From Scolanthus callimorphus (lineage: Eukaryota > Cnidaria > Anthozoa > Actiniaria > Edwardsiidae): a stretch of 64,000 nucleotides of DNA. The position numbers and the translations under genes are program-made. The notes under the pieces are model-generated. The model was not told where the DNA came from. It saw nothing but the letters and a program-made list of their open reading frames with translations, and made no database searches. The stretch covers positions 248,001-312,000 of the forward strand of contig JAWWUD010000104.1 of assembly GCA_033964015.1 (NCBI GenBank). The letters are read 5' to 3'. Positions 32,801-44,147 of this stretch are shown here, in pieces (positions within the stretch are counted from its first letter, which is position 1; each line of letters begins with the position of its first letter).

Positions 32801-35800
32801 AGAAAAATCCCAGCTGTCACCGGCTAGGAATCGAACGACGTGGAACCAAGGAGAAATGACAAAACACTTCAACCAACGATGAACACAAGTTCGAAGCAGC
32901 AGAGAAAAATCCCAACTGCCCCCGGCTAGGAATCGAACCGGTGCACAAGAGTGAAAAGGCAAGCGCTATACACGCTCCGCCATCCGTGCTTCCCGCAGAT
33001 AATAGAGCAGATTTCGTATGACTGTGAAAAGTTCCGCGGCAAAGTTGTACCACTCCGCGACCGTGACCGCGCCGCGACTACGCGGTTTCGTTCGGTATCT
33101 ACAGCAGGACAGGTTCCGTACCGCCACCGCGACAGTACCGCGCCGTGTCACGGTACTTTTCACAGTCATACGAAATCTGCTCTATGGCACCAGGAACAGT
33201 TACTTGTGTCCAAGGTGTTGTACATTTTACCTTAAGGACAGTCTTATTGGTCATCTTGATGGCATTCCTCATCCCAATACTATCAGGAAATGGTAGATAT
33301 TTGTAGAATGGAATCAGCCGTCTTCTGATTATCGCTCCATAACTCATCCCTTGCATCAGCTCCTTGAAGGCCGATGAAACTTCCGTGTCTCCTCGAAGGA
33401 CGGTGTCAAAATGATATCCAAACGCTGCACGACCTTTGGATGGAAAGTATAATCATGTCACTTCACGTTGTAACATTTTATTCCAGACAATACCTTGCGT
33501 GCCTCTCAGAAGATCATTTATCTCATGTCTGGGCTAAGTGTCATAAATGAACGTGTAACAGCCTGAATTTAATATTGAGGGTGTCATTGTCAAAGACCTT
33601 CCTCATGAAGGAAAACCTAGAGTTTCGTTCCCTTTTTATTTGGGATAAAATTGTTGTCATGGCCAGAGTCCTCCAACAGTTTTCTCACTTACTTACAAAA
33701 AGCAAATAAAGAAATGACGGCCGATGGAAACAGAGAATAGGACACTAGGTCCCTTTTAAAGCTCAAATCTCCGATAAAAATAAAGGGTGCTGTCATTCAA
33801 CATTTGTTGCAGGTTGTAAAAACCTGTTGCGCGAAGTAGAGCGCGGGTCTACTTTGAGACACAAATTCTGGCTTTGTTGCTCGTTTTTCATCAAACACAC
33901 AACTTGTCGCGCAACAATTTGCCTACAATTCCAGTTGATTAGTCAATAGAAATGAGGTGCTAAGGGGCAAAATCTACCTTGGGCTCGCATGTGTGATCAT
34001 CAAAACAAAATGCTGCGCGACAAGTTGTGAATTTGATGAAAAACGAGCAACACACATTAAACTCGCAACGCAACAATGTTGCGCGACAAGTTGAGGGATT
34101 TTGTGCCTCGTATTTCCCCGGCTTAATGAAAATGCAAAGCGATGTGTGAAAAATTCTTTGTATATTTTTCTGGTTATGTAAATTGGAGGCCTAGTACTTT
34201 ATGGCGGAATGCTTACCTATGATGTCAAGTGAGAGACGTTTGATGTCCTCGAAAACATCGATGACAACAGGATCAGATGAGCCGAGATGACCACACTTCT
34301 TACGCCAAAGCTAGCACAAAGGAAAACGTCCACACTTATGAATACCCATTTTGAGATGACCTAGACTACAGTAAAAACCCGCATAAAAGAACAAGTGGTT
34401 TATGAACACTCAGGCTGAAATTTGGTCAAAAAGGTACCTTATACATAAGAACACATGCAGCCTGAAAAATGAAAATTGTTCTTGTATAAAAAAAATTGTT
34501 GCAAGTTAGATTCGAGTACAGTAACCCATTGTGTGATAGAGTACCGAGGAGATCAATATGTAATGTGCTAGACCATGCACACACCGAGTTCTACAGCAGG
34601 AATTCCAGGGTACATTTAGCAATTGCTTTTTAGACTTGACTAATTGTCGTTTCTAAATGACTGTCACCTTTCTACCAATCACATTCTTTATTTGACTGTT
34701 GGTAGTGTATGCAGTATTTGATGTTAAGAAAAACTTTAAAGGCCCATCACCAACCGGCAGCCTTTGCGGACTCTTAGCCAATCAGAGCACCGGAAAAACA
34801 ATGGATTAATTTGAAAACAAAAGAAAACGGGACGCAAAGGCTCCCGGTTGGTGATGGGCCTTTAAGAACACCTTAAGAACATTTTCAGGCTGATTTTGCA
34901 GAAAGCACCTAATAAACAAGAACAAAATCAGCCTGATTCCCCAAAACACCTGTTCTTTTATGCGGGTTTTTACTGTACTGCTTACAGTCCCTTTTTTGGC
35001 GAATGTCCGTAAATCGAGAGAAAGTCCTATTCCTACTTTGTAGTTTGTTTGTGCGCTCCTCCGGCGAGGCGCGCGGCGCTCTTTCTCTCGTGAATTAGGA
35101 TTTTCTGTCGATTGAAGTTCACCAAAGAAGGGACTGCAAACAGTCTAAAGATGAACGATAAACTTGTTACTCATTATATATCATGGGACTACATTTCTTT
35201 TTTCCTAGGGAGGGACATAACAGGTACACGTTTGCACCTAGCATGCCGCCTGCAAGTTTTTTTTTCTTGTAACCTAATATGTTACAGTCATTTTAATGAC
35301 TAATCCTCAATGTTCTCGATTTAGTAATTAAAAGCAAAGTGTATCGTTCATCTGCCCAAAGAAAATATTTCCATACCTGGATCAGTTTAGCAATCTCCTC
35401 TCTCATAACCGGCATGAGCTCTTCCAGCTTTCCAGAACTAAAAGCTGCCGTAACCATCCGCCTCTGGCGCGCATGCTCGGAACCAGAAGACGTAAAAAGA
35501 CCACTGGTCAGATTGGGCACAACCTCGCGGACGAAGTCGTGTTTCTTGTATTTGTGGAAGTTCGTCACTAGGACTTGTTTGATGAGAACAGGATCGGTCA
35601 CGTAGACTCTGTAAGCTCCTAAACAGTCATAGATGGTCCAATAGTCGTTTGTTTTGGGAAAGGAAACTGTTTAGAAGCCGTTTGTATTCAAGTAAAACTA
35701 GTTCGTAACCTGTTAATTCAAACGCCCAATGCCCTTCTCTCCATTATTCAAGGGAGGCACACTTTAGAGGTAACGCATTTCATTATTCATTCAGGGGGTA

Positions 35801-36410
35801 CAATTATCGAGGGAACACTCGGGAACACATGCATACGTTATTGGACACGCACTAGGGGGACACATACATTCTAAAAAAATCTCGTACGTCGGACATACAC
35901 GTCCAGCGGACACAAGTTTCGACAAATTTACGCGACAAAGTTTCCGAAGCTACGACGAGTCAGGGCATATCGAAATTCAGGAGACACGTTGGAGAAATGC
36001 GTTTCATGACACGTTTGTTAACATGCTGACAAGTTACATTACTGCCATCTTTTTTGGAAAAAGTATCAAATTGTCAACGATAACAGGTTACGCTTTGGAA
36101 ATGCTTTGAATATTATATCAACAAAAGCTAGAAAAATCTAAATCTTGAGTTGTTATGTCTGACTTACCGACGCCGAATCCAAACCAGGACTGTAACGAAA
36201 TACTGGCCCATATCTTTCACTCCACTTGGACAGTAGAGATAGCAAATCCTTCTCTCGCGCGAATGTAAAAAGGTGACCAACAAGTGGGAAGCCTCCTGGC
36301 GGAGTGGGGATTCTTCTTAGAGGAGACGCTAGTTCTTCAAAGAGTTTGAATGTGAGCCAGATTACTAACGCTAGTACTATTGAAATTATACAAGTGAAAA
36401 GTGAAAACAT
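29880..36410 (-). CDS. Cytochrome P450 monooxygenase, eight exons
   Basis: Exons, in transcription order: 36410-36185 (or to 36168), 35618-35377, 34310-34217, 33433-33231, 32731-32607, 31706-31595, 31081-30811 and 30114-29880. From exon 2 on, all GT-AG sites and phases agree; about 503 residues. Seen: N-terminal anchor ([19 protein letters not shown]), proline-rich hinge [14 protein letters not shown], helix-C-like [13 protein letters not shown]-helix oxygen-binding [14 protein letters not shown]-helix ETLRLHPP (ExxR), PDRF and the haem loop [10 protein letters not shown] with its axial Cys. These are all P450 hallmarks, so the protein is an ER-anchored monooxygenase; the substrate cannot be told. 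CYP clan unresolved (CYP4/46/3-like). Exon 8 has a one-base deletion at about 30001-30006; adding a base turns the frame to the conserved ELLRHFRF end and the stop at 29880. The exon 1 donor is ambiguous. Poly(A) signal at 29793-29798. Confidence 0.93.
31796..32430. repeat. Two tandem copies of a ~325-bp unit in a P450 intron
   Basis: The sequence CCTGGTGTCAAAACAGATTAG at about 31796 recurs as CCTGGTGTCAGAAAAGATTAG at about 32121. It is followed in both by ACTAGATCACTTCAA, AAGGGAACAGGGGAC and AATACGAAAACCTATGTCCA. Local tandem duplication with about 5-10% difference; lies between exons 5 and 6. Confidence 0.8.
32765..32998 (-). mobile_element. tRNA-derived SINE-like repeat, partly duplicated
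   Basis: On the minus strand, GGAAGCACGGATGGCGGAGC then GTGTATAGCGC resembles an A box. GGTTCGATTCC (about 32931-32941) is an exact B box at the right distance, followed by TAGCCGGGGGCAGTTGGGAT. The downstream part is repeated once more (GTTCGATTCCTAGCCGGTGA near 32825). Located in the P450 intron between exons 4 and 5. Confidence 0.65.
33002..33185. mobile_element. MITE with 31-bp perfect terminal inverted repeats
   Basis: 33002-33032 (ATAGAGCAGATTTCGTATGA then CTGTGAAAAGT) is the exact reverse complement of 33155-33185. The 122-bp middle is GC-rich and itself partly self-complementary (CCGCGGCAAAGTTGTACC...). 184 bp in all, abutting the SINE on the left and 46 bp from P450 exon 4. No coding capacity. 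Confidence 0.75.
34369..34975. mobile_element. Tc1/mariner-type MITE with nested second MITE (P450 intron 2)
   Basis: Perfect 25-bp termini CAGTAAAAACCCGCATAAAA(GAACA), flanked by TA on both sides (34367-34368, 34976-34977), the signature duplication of Tc1/mariner elements. Interior words (CAGCCTGA, AAGAACA) also recur inverted. No transposase frame. It carries a second element at 34736-34865. Confidence 0.8.
34736..34865. mobile_element. 130-bp MITE with 22-bp perfect TIRs (family copy 1)
   Basis: TTAAAGGCCCATCACCAACC(GG) at 34736-34757 is the exact reverse complement of 34844-34865. The centre holds TAGCCAATCAGA and AACAATGGATTAATTTGAAA. A second member without the last right-end bases is at 51229-51350. 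Confidence 0.8.
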
Positions 36411-36419
36411 TGCCGAAAG

Positions 36420-38030
36420 TTTGTCAAGTTAGAAAGCTCTCTGCTTTCTACAGTTCGACAGTTATTCTGTTTTGGTTTCAGATTTGGCGAAAAAGAAATT
36501 GAAGAAAAACTGGCTGCACCCGACTTAAAAGACGTTGCCCGAGAGAGTGTTATGAGTAGAGAACTTGGACCCCTTCTCTACTTATGCAAATTATCATTGT
36601 TTGTCTTCTTTGTCTTTCTCTAATTGGCTCTCTATGATCCACGTACATGTGGAAGATTCAAATGGCGAAAAGACCGTGTTCCAAATGGAGTGTAAAAGTT
36701 GTTTTCGGCTTTTGTAAAAACTAGGAAAGATTGTGATTTTATTTATTATAAAGAAACAAATTTACGTTTGGTTGAGTTGCCGAGCGTTCATCCACGTGTC
36801 GGTTTATGTAGTTGCCTCTTTCGTTTTAAGTGATATTTAGTGAAAACTTAATTTAAATTTTGCATCTGCAGGCAATTATAATGGGCACTTTCCTCCGCTA
36901 TGTAAATATTAAGAAGTGACTAACTGCCAATAATTGAAGACATTTGAACAATTCTTAATAGCTACAGCAAACAGGCTGAAAATTGAGTACACAATGTTGT
37001 GCGCTTGGTTATATCAAAATTGAAAAACGACAGCGTGATCATTGAACGTCAAAGCATTTTCGCAGATATGCAAAGCATGCGACGAGTGGTAGTGGATAAA
37101 CGAGATGAAACTGCAATAACGAGTTGAAACAATACAAGTTGAAAGTACGAGCGGAAACGACACACCGCTCATTCAATGGACGGTGTATATCCCCACATTG
37201 CGCCTAAATATGTTCTTACGTTCGGTAAGATTATATTACCCTCAAAGACTCAACACGCTCCCATATTAACTAGTCCCATTCTCGAGGATCCAGCGATTCG
37301 CACGGGCGTCCCCAAAAAAGTTTTTTTTTTCGGCGTGAATTTACCGACCGAGGAAAAAAAATGCCGGATCCTGGAGTAGAGTCTCAGACAAGGTCTTTTC
37401 CCTTCACAAGCTCACAAAATTATGTTTCTAATCATTAAGATGATCCTGAAGACAACAAACTCTGTCTCCAGTTAAGACTCGTTCTACCAATCCCAAAAAC
37501 TGTAAACACACTAAAAGAGCATATTCTCATTCCCGAACATGTTTGCGAGGAAGTTATTAAAGCCACGCACAAAAGATTGTACACATTCAAACGCCTTCCA
37601 TTTGGTTCGTGTCTTCTGCAGCGATTTTCCTGCGGCAGATGGACATGTGCCAGATTTACCACAAGGCTATGTGCACAGAGTTGATACCCAAGCGTGTAAC
37701 ATGCGTGTTTTAGTGCACGGTCAGCCCGGTCTTACACGCTCTTGCACGGTCATGCGTGTTTCATCTGTTTAGCCGGATGCGGTGCGGGTTCGACTGTGCA
37801 CGGTCTTTAAAGATACTAATCACAAGATATGCGCTCACCGTGTTTTGAAAAGGCTAAAAATAAATACGAATGTTTCAATAAAGTTTGCTCTTTCTCGAGA
37901 GCCGTGCACGCACCGTGTTTCTAAGAGAAACAACAAATTTTAGCATGTTGAATCCGGCTTTGTTTCGTATTGGTTTTTATAATTTCTGCATCATATTCGG
38001 CTATCTGGCAACTAAATCAAGAGCCTTATA
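36420..38030. other. Intergenic, upstream of the P450; no gene recognised
   Basis: Presumed P450 promoter region, but no element assignable. From about 37680 the word GTGCACGGTC/ACACGC recurs in both orientations, leading into the hairpin repeats described at 38940. Confidence 0.3.
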
Positions 38031-38038
38031 AAATTCGA

Positions 38039-38167
38039 ATGAATCTTCCTGATAACGTGCTCCTTCGTGTTACATGTGAGCTTTCTTCCTTATGCGTACG
38101 AAAAACGCTTTCTCTTGTTTGTAAACGATGGAAAGATGTTGCATGTAGTAGAACGGTTTGCTTGTGA
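38039..38167 (+). pseudogene. F-box domain fragment
   Basis: A short frame from ATG at 38039 reads MNLPDNVLLRV, then LSLVCKRWKDVACSRTV and a stop at 38167. This matches the F-box pattern (LPD..LL..., LSLVCKRW..). F-box proteins recruit substrates to SCF ubiquitin ligases. Only about 42 residues are present, with no downstream repeats or partner exon found. It could be a lone exon or a decayed copy; I favour a fragment. Confidence 0.4.
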
Positions 38168-38785
38168 ACGCATAGCCTGCGTTGATGGCGGCTTTGGGTG
38201 TTTTCCGAGACTGGGTGAAATCTTCGCTCTTGCCGATAAAATTGAGAGTGAGATCGTCGATAACCGATAAATGGCCGCGCGAATATCAGCAGCGAGAGGG
38301 AAGATTGTTAACCATGTTTCATTAATGGCCGCGCGAAGAACGGGGCCGAAAAAGCGTCGGATGTCTGTTTTTTTTTTTTTTTTTTTCACGTAATTCGTGG
38401 CTTTTGTGTCCTGGAAATTTTTGTTTTAAAAAGGTCGCGAAACTGCAAAGACATGGATGCCAGCAGACGCGTTTTACAACATTGGAAGGTCAAGTCCCGG
38501 GTCACGTTCGAGATTAAACACATATCGCCTTCTTCTTTATCTGCTTTAGATTGCGTTAAAACAAGAGCGCCGATGGCTATGCGTTGAATGCGTAGAAAAC
38601 TCTATCATAAAATATCGGACAGGAAATGGCAGTTTTGTAAACGGAAAACACGAAAATACGACAAAGAAATTGCCTTTATCATTTCACGTTTTTGCATCTC
38701 ATAGTTTTTCCGTTCTCACTCAATCGTTTTTAAGTCAGTATGATTCGAGGACGCTTACAATATATAGCCCTAAGCACGTCATAGC

Positions 38786-38925
38786 GTACACGCTGTCCAA
38801 AATATGAATTACTTCAACACGCTTCTGTATGTCTGTATTTATTCAGTCCGCATGAGTACGCTGTCCAAAATATAAATTACTTCAACACGCTTCTGTATGT
38901 CTGTTTTTATTCAGTCCGCATGAGT
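38786..38925. repeat. 68-bp tandem duplication
   Basis: Two near-identical units containing CGCTGTCCAAAATAT and ACTTCAACACGCTTCTGTAT, starting at 38791 and 38859 (offset 68 bp). Confidence 0.8.
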
Positions 38926-38944
38926 AGCACAGTGTTAAAATATG

Positions 38945-39130
38945 CCCGGTCGACCCGGCTAGACCGTGTAAAAAAACACGGTAAGAAATGCGCTCCCGTC
39001 GTATTGTAAAAAAAACACGGTTAGAAATTCAATCCTTTCATAACACCGTGTTCTAGACCGTGTAAAAAGCACGGTACGCATCCACTCCTTTGACAACACC
39101 GTGTTCTAGACCGTGTAAAAAGCACGGCAT
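38945..39130. repeat. Hairpin repeats GACCGTGTAAAAAnCACGG
   Basis: Four local hairpins in which CCGTGT pairs with ACACGG or GCACGG across an A-rich loop. The longer unit AACACCGTGTTCTAGACCGT plus GTAAAAAGCACGG occurs twice, 55 bp apart (near 39042 and 39097). Related GTGCACGGT words occur upstream at 37700-37920. Confidence 0.7.
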
Positions 39131-39139
39131 TGACGCCCT

Positions 39140-40740
39140 GTGCTGTTTGTAGCGAGCATATTGAGCATGTTTCATTTTCTTTCGAGTGCGTTGTCTGCCT
39201 TGTTGTGGACAGCTTGGTCTGACTCATTAAAACCAAACATTTTATGACTTAAAAATGGCTTCAAGGAAATAACAACATTGGAGTTGGATTGGAAATTTCA
39301 TGTCGAACACATTTGCCGGTAAGTTTTTTGTGATTTGGCGTTAAGAAAGTATTTCTTTCGGTCTACTTGTTGTTAGTACAACAGTCAGTGGACAATGTGG
39401 TCTGTAGGTTTAAATGTTCGTGCCGTTGCTAAACGGGATTTCCCGGGCGATCAAAAAACCTCGCAATGAAAAGAGCACCACATGTCGATTCTAAAAAGCA
39501 TAAAAACGTAAGATAAAGCAAAGACAGTCTTTTGTAATTTAGTAGTTTTGGAGTCGAAATGTTGAAAATGTTACGCCATATGCGAGTCATTTAAGATACT
39601 TAACCATTCCAGCTCACAATAATCGCTAAATTTCTTATACTGGTACACAAATAATTTATAGCAAGAACGTGTATAACCTTTTATCATTAATATTATCCAA
39701 ATTGTGAAAGTTATAGAACTATATTTATAAGAAAATGACTTATTATTAGTCACGCTACGCCACTTGTGCCTTTGGGTGTCAACACCGTGCACATAGCCAC
39801 AACGTTTTCAAAACAAAATCCTAGTAACCGCAAAAGGCGGTGGAAAATATCTTGCATACCTAAAAGAAGTCCAGCCGTCACTTACTGGCAAATACTACCA
39901 AATACTACCAAAACAAGTAAAGTGACTTTTGGCTTCAAGAAAATATGCGCCGTCTGCCTGGAAAGTTAACTCACGTGATCAAGTTTCTTTATCAAATCAT
40001 TCAAGCATTTATTTCACTTCTTCGAAATTTCTAATCAACAGCATTCTCTCTCCCGCGAAGCTCTTCTATTGAGTTAGAAATACTTATGAATGATTACCTT
40101 GTATGAAGCTTGTCTTTCAAATTTCGAACAGAAAACTATAGGCGAAACGTTTAAATTTATTTTTTGACGTTTAATTTATCGGTCGAATATTGATCGTGAC
40201 TGTAGTCAAAGGAATGTGATCAAGCGCACTAAACGTTTTAGCTGCAGACAGGAGAGATTTTTCGGAGCCGATAGTCACGCACTCTATCTGTTTGGTTATA
40301 AGCCGAATCGCACCGCCAGTCCTCTGCGGAATATCCAACCCATGGATGACAAAGTAGAGGCCATCCATACGACATCACCGCCAGAAGACGTCACCCGGCT
40401 CCGCGCCGTTATTTAGGTCTAGTCAACTTTAATTCTAGAGACGTTCCTGTTATACCTTTGACGGTTGTGACGACGTTCCAGGACCTTTGAAATAGCTACT
40501 TTGTAGCGGTGATTTATTATTATTGTTATTTACTATTGACAAAATTATTACATTTTGGCGCATTACGTCTCTTTGACTCTTTTTGATGAAAATGGAAAGA
40601 AGAAAAATATTATATAACACAAAAGCAATCGCGAACCAACTTTTGAATCGAAATTCAAGTTAGGAACGACAGCAGAGTTTGAGGGTAAGTCTAGTTCAGC
40701 AAACACGAGGATATACTATTTCGCATACACGGCACTAGAT
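39140..40740. other. No gene supported
   Basis: A minus-strand 65-codon frame at 40171-40368 (starts MDGLYFVIHGLDIPQ) looks moderately protein-like but lacks a partner exon with matching phase. (AATTT)-rich and simple sequence otherwise. Confidence 0.3.
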
Positions 40741-40749
40741 TCAGCACTT

Positions 40750-40935
40750 TACTTATCTGATACTCTGGATTTTCGATGAGTTCCATGCAACCACTCGTCC
40801 TCGCTTTCCCTTTGACGACCTCGTCTTTTAGCACCAAAGAGCAGCGTTTCAAAGAGTAGTGCCCGGTATAAATTAACGAAAAGAGCCAGGCTACAGAGAG
40901 AAAACGTGCACAAACGCATACTCATTGGCTCGATT
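40750..40935 (-). CDS. Possible small membrane-protein exon (weak)
   Basis: On the minus strand a hydrophobic stretch LALFVNLYRALLFETLLFG is followed by AKRRGRQRESEDEW and an open frame to about 40749. A CTCTCTGTAG acceptor precedes it and an AA|GTAAAG donor follows. This is the same design (membrane span then basic tail) as the two small membrane proteins in this window. No phase-matched partner found; low confidence. Confidence 0.25.
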
Positions 40936-41087
40936 GGGATACAATTATAATTCGACAAACAGCGAACTCTACATGTAGGCAGCATTTGATGAATCCTGTT
41001 GATGGGCTCTTGTAGGGCGTCTAGTTGAAACAAAATTGACGCATGGTGTCCCTATTCTTGCATCTTCCTGAAAAGTCGACCTCCATG

Positions 41088-43578
41088 TCATTTTTTCCCT
41101 TCGCTTGATCTCGTGGACGCATCCGTACCACTTTCTCCACCCAACTCAGAACTAGACCCCTTAGTAATAGTAATTACAGGAATCGGCCGAGTCACCAACA
41201 CGTCCTGCGAACTAGGTTCTACAATCATACATGACCCATCTATGCTGTCAATAGAGTCCCCTGGCACAGGATGATATGAGTGATTATTGTCCCTAGATGG
41301 GAGGTCCTGCGCTGTGAGGCCCGCTAGAGGGGTCCTTACTAAATAAGGGTTCTCGTCCATCATGGCTTGCTCACGGGCAGATGGGTCCGGAGGGTGCAGT
41401 CCTTTCTGCAAAGTCATAGCAACAGTGTTAGAGAATGTCCCTTTTATACATATGAGCCCACAAGGAGCCCATCAACAAGAGCCTCTATCTACGCCACTAG
41501 GTCTAGCTCCATGCACAGGAATAGAAAATCTATTTTTAGATTGTGGATTTTGAAAACGGGAAATCGGTACTTTTTTAGCTGGGTGAGAATGTTGGGTCTA
41601 ACGTGTGCAGCACGTTGACGACGCTGATTTCACTAATCTTTCTTTTTGAGGGGGTATAATTTGTAAGGCATAAAATGCTCGGAGATCTAAAAATCATATG
41701 ATCTGCATTCAGATTCATCTTACTTCTGTGGTTCGAACACCTATCAACAGGTGATAGAAGCTCCTGTTCAGGGATGGGCTTCCCCTCACGATACCCGTTA
41801 TGCGTGAGATGTAAAAAGGGGAGCGCAAAAATAGAGCTCGCCCCCAAGACCGCGCACTTTTCAAATGGCGTCCGAACGGACCGGGTTTTCCGCGATAAAA
41901 ACAGCAACCGCCTGAAGCAGGATAGTAGTGATGCGTCATGTTGCAATAAAAAAAAAAAAAAAAAAAAATAGAGATTGTACGATGGTAATAAAGCCTCCTC
42001 AATAGTTCGCTTCTCTGTACAAAAACGTCGTATCAATAAAGTGTTGACGTTTTCTGCGTGGGCTCCCTTTTTTTAATATCTTCGCCAGGCCCTTTGGCCG
42101 AGTAACAAAATAGCGTCCAAGACAAAGAGTATGATGTTTCTCGAAAATCTGCAGATGAGAGGGAAAACACTAAGACCTTCCATATAAGGGGATTTCCTAA
42201 TAAGGAAATTTGCCGATCGGAGGAAAATCGTCACTTTTTTCTAGTACGCATGGCCAATAAGTCTACTGGTGTGGCTGACGGGGCTGAAATTCCATGTCAT
42301 GTCATGGGCGTTAGGATAAAGACAAACCTTATCTGCTTGGAATAATTTCAATTCGGACTTCCATCTCTGTGCAAGCAATGATATGCAGAAAGTACCGATA
42401 CTATTTATCGATGTTTTTTTAGAAGGATTGACATGTACAGAAAATAAATTTTGGCTATTACTAGAGAAGTAAAAATTTCTGATTGCGGTCTGGTGGACTT
42501 GATATGTCGGAGAAGTACACGCCGAAAGTTGCATTACAACATTACAAGGGCCATCTTTAAAATTAGGAACTGCAATTAAAAATAATCCAGGAGAAATAGG
42601 CGCATTGTTTTTGCTGCATAAAATAGACCCCGAAAGACAAGAGCTCCTTATAAACGTCCTTCTAGTTGCATGACAGGTGATGACTCATTCACGGTATGTT
42701 TTCCTGCTCTTCCAAACACAATGGCTAAATACAACCTAATTACACCCATATCACACTTATACAAATGTTTATTCAAATATACGCTTCTTTTTTCGCTTCC
42801 AAAATTAAAAAGTGACTACAGTATTAATATTTTTTACATCAAATTTGACTGTCATTTCTGCTTTTTAATTAAAAAACTCTCATCGTCTTTCAATTTTCAC
42901 ATATAAAATGGTGAGATAAGAGGTCGCAATTTCAAAATATTTGTCGTACGACCTCTGCTATATGTAAACATCACGGAAATTCGTCCCCTCGATATGAAAA
43001 CCACAACAGATTTTCGTGAAAATTCATTTTAATGAAGAGAAAATTTGAATAAGAATTCTCTGGCCAGAGGAGATCCTGTAATCTTATGCCGCGAGAGTTC
43101 TTGAAATGGCACGAGTTGAAATCCTCATGCATAAACATTTTACGGATTAATAATTGCAGCCTGCGATGTCCAAATTAAACACACCAAAAAATTATTTATA
43201 GCTGGTTTAAACCCTGTTTCTCGCGTACGTAATTTAGGTTTTAAAAGGACATATATCTATAAATCTAGAACTCTATACTCGAGGAAGCAAGCTCTACAAT
43301 CTAGCCCTCCCATGAATAAGAATTTCCATGTGATTTTAATTGCTAATCACTCGACTAAAACTCACCAGTAGCCGATGATAATACAAGTCATATTTTTTCT
43401 TGATCGCGAAGCTTCTGTTAGAAGGGTCTAGATGTGCCTCAAAAGCGGACTTCACAGGCTTACTAAAGTCTTTACAAGGTCCTTTGAAGCAGCATATAGA
43501 TACAAGCCAAATGAGAAGCAGGAAGGAGAAAATTCCAATAGAGATATACACTGCTGTCGAATCCTCCAGAGACATCAT
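41088..43578 (-). CDS. Single-pass membrane protein, two exons (176 residues)
   Basis: Exon 1 is 43578-43366 (MMSLEDSTAV..., 71 codons, donor CTG|GTGAGT). Exon 2 is 41405-41088 (acceptor ATGACTTTGCAG, 105 codons and stop). Both are phase 0. Residues 8-30 form a hydrophobic span (YISIGIFSFLLLIWLVSICC). After it come a short basic segment and a hydrophilic tail with DENPYLVRTPLAGL and a Ser/Thr/Pro-rich, acidic end. No signal peptide, so probably a type III-like anchored protein with a cytosolic tail. The intron (1.96 kb) holds a long A-run and no repeats of note. Head and span resemble the one-exon microprotein at 27374-27592. No family recognised. Confidence 0.6.
41410..43360. other. Intron of the small membrane protein gene
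   Basis: Contains an A21 run at about 41947-41967 preceded by AATAAA-like sequence on the plus strand, which could be the tail of an old retrocopy (source not recognised). No exon-like frame otherwise. Confidence 0.4.
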
Positions 43579-43835
43579 ATTTGAAGTGTCATTGGACCGA
43601 GGTCGCTAAGATCTGATGTTGACTCCTTGTTCTGACGTCATAATGTGTGACATCATAAATAAGTCAGCACCTAAACGCAATTTCGGGGTTTCTTTAATCG
43701 CTGTTTTGAATTGGAGCGATAATTTTCTCCTAGCGTTTCTTAATGGATTGCTGGTTAAAATATTTATTATGCTCCGATTAATTTTTGTGGAACTTATTTG
43801 GCACTCTCCATGCTCAAATTCAGCTGGTCTAGTGC

Positions 43836-43990
43836 AGGGGCGTAGCCAGGGGGAGGGGGGGGGGGGGGGGGGGGGCTCTCTCGGGAGATTTTCCATACAT
43901 TTACTGCAGTATTTGCTGGAGGAAATTTGAACATTTTCGTCCCATGTTTTCACTATTGCCCCCCCTTCAGAAATTCCTGGCTACGCCGCC
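43836..43990. mobile_element. Foldback with GGGGCGTAGCCAGG terminus and long G-run
   Basis: AGGGGCGTAGCCAGG at about 43838 is followed by a G-run of over 20 bases. CCCCCCC and CCTGGCTACGCCG close the element near 43990. No coding capacity. The same terminus is used by the element at 44148-44453. Confidence 0.6.
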
Positions 43991-44147
43991 GTAGTGACCC
44001 AACATGGGTCTCTACCTCTGTGTAAGAACCTGTGTATTGTTCAGGATTTGCGTCACAAAGCTTCTTTTGTCTAGTAGAACGAATCATGATGAAATAAGAA
44101 CTAAACACAAAGGGGTCCTATGGGAATGGTTCTTACACGGAGGTATA

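Noticed and set aside
40171..40368. 65-residue minus-strand protein MDGLYFVIHG...
   Set aside because: Protein-like composition but no domain, no phase-matched partner exon and no poly(A) signal noticed. Kept only as a note.
41940..41970. A21 tract as evidence of a processed pseudogene
   Set aside because: The sequence before it shows no recognisable gene and no target duplication was found.
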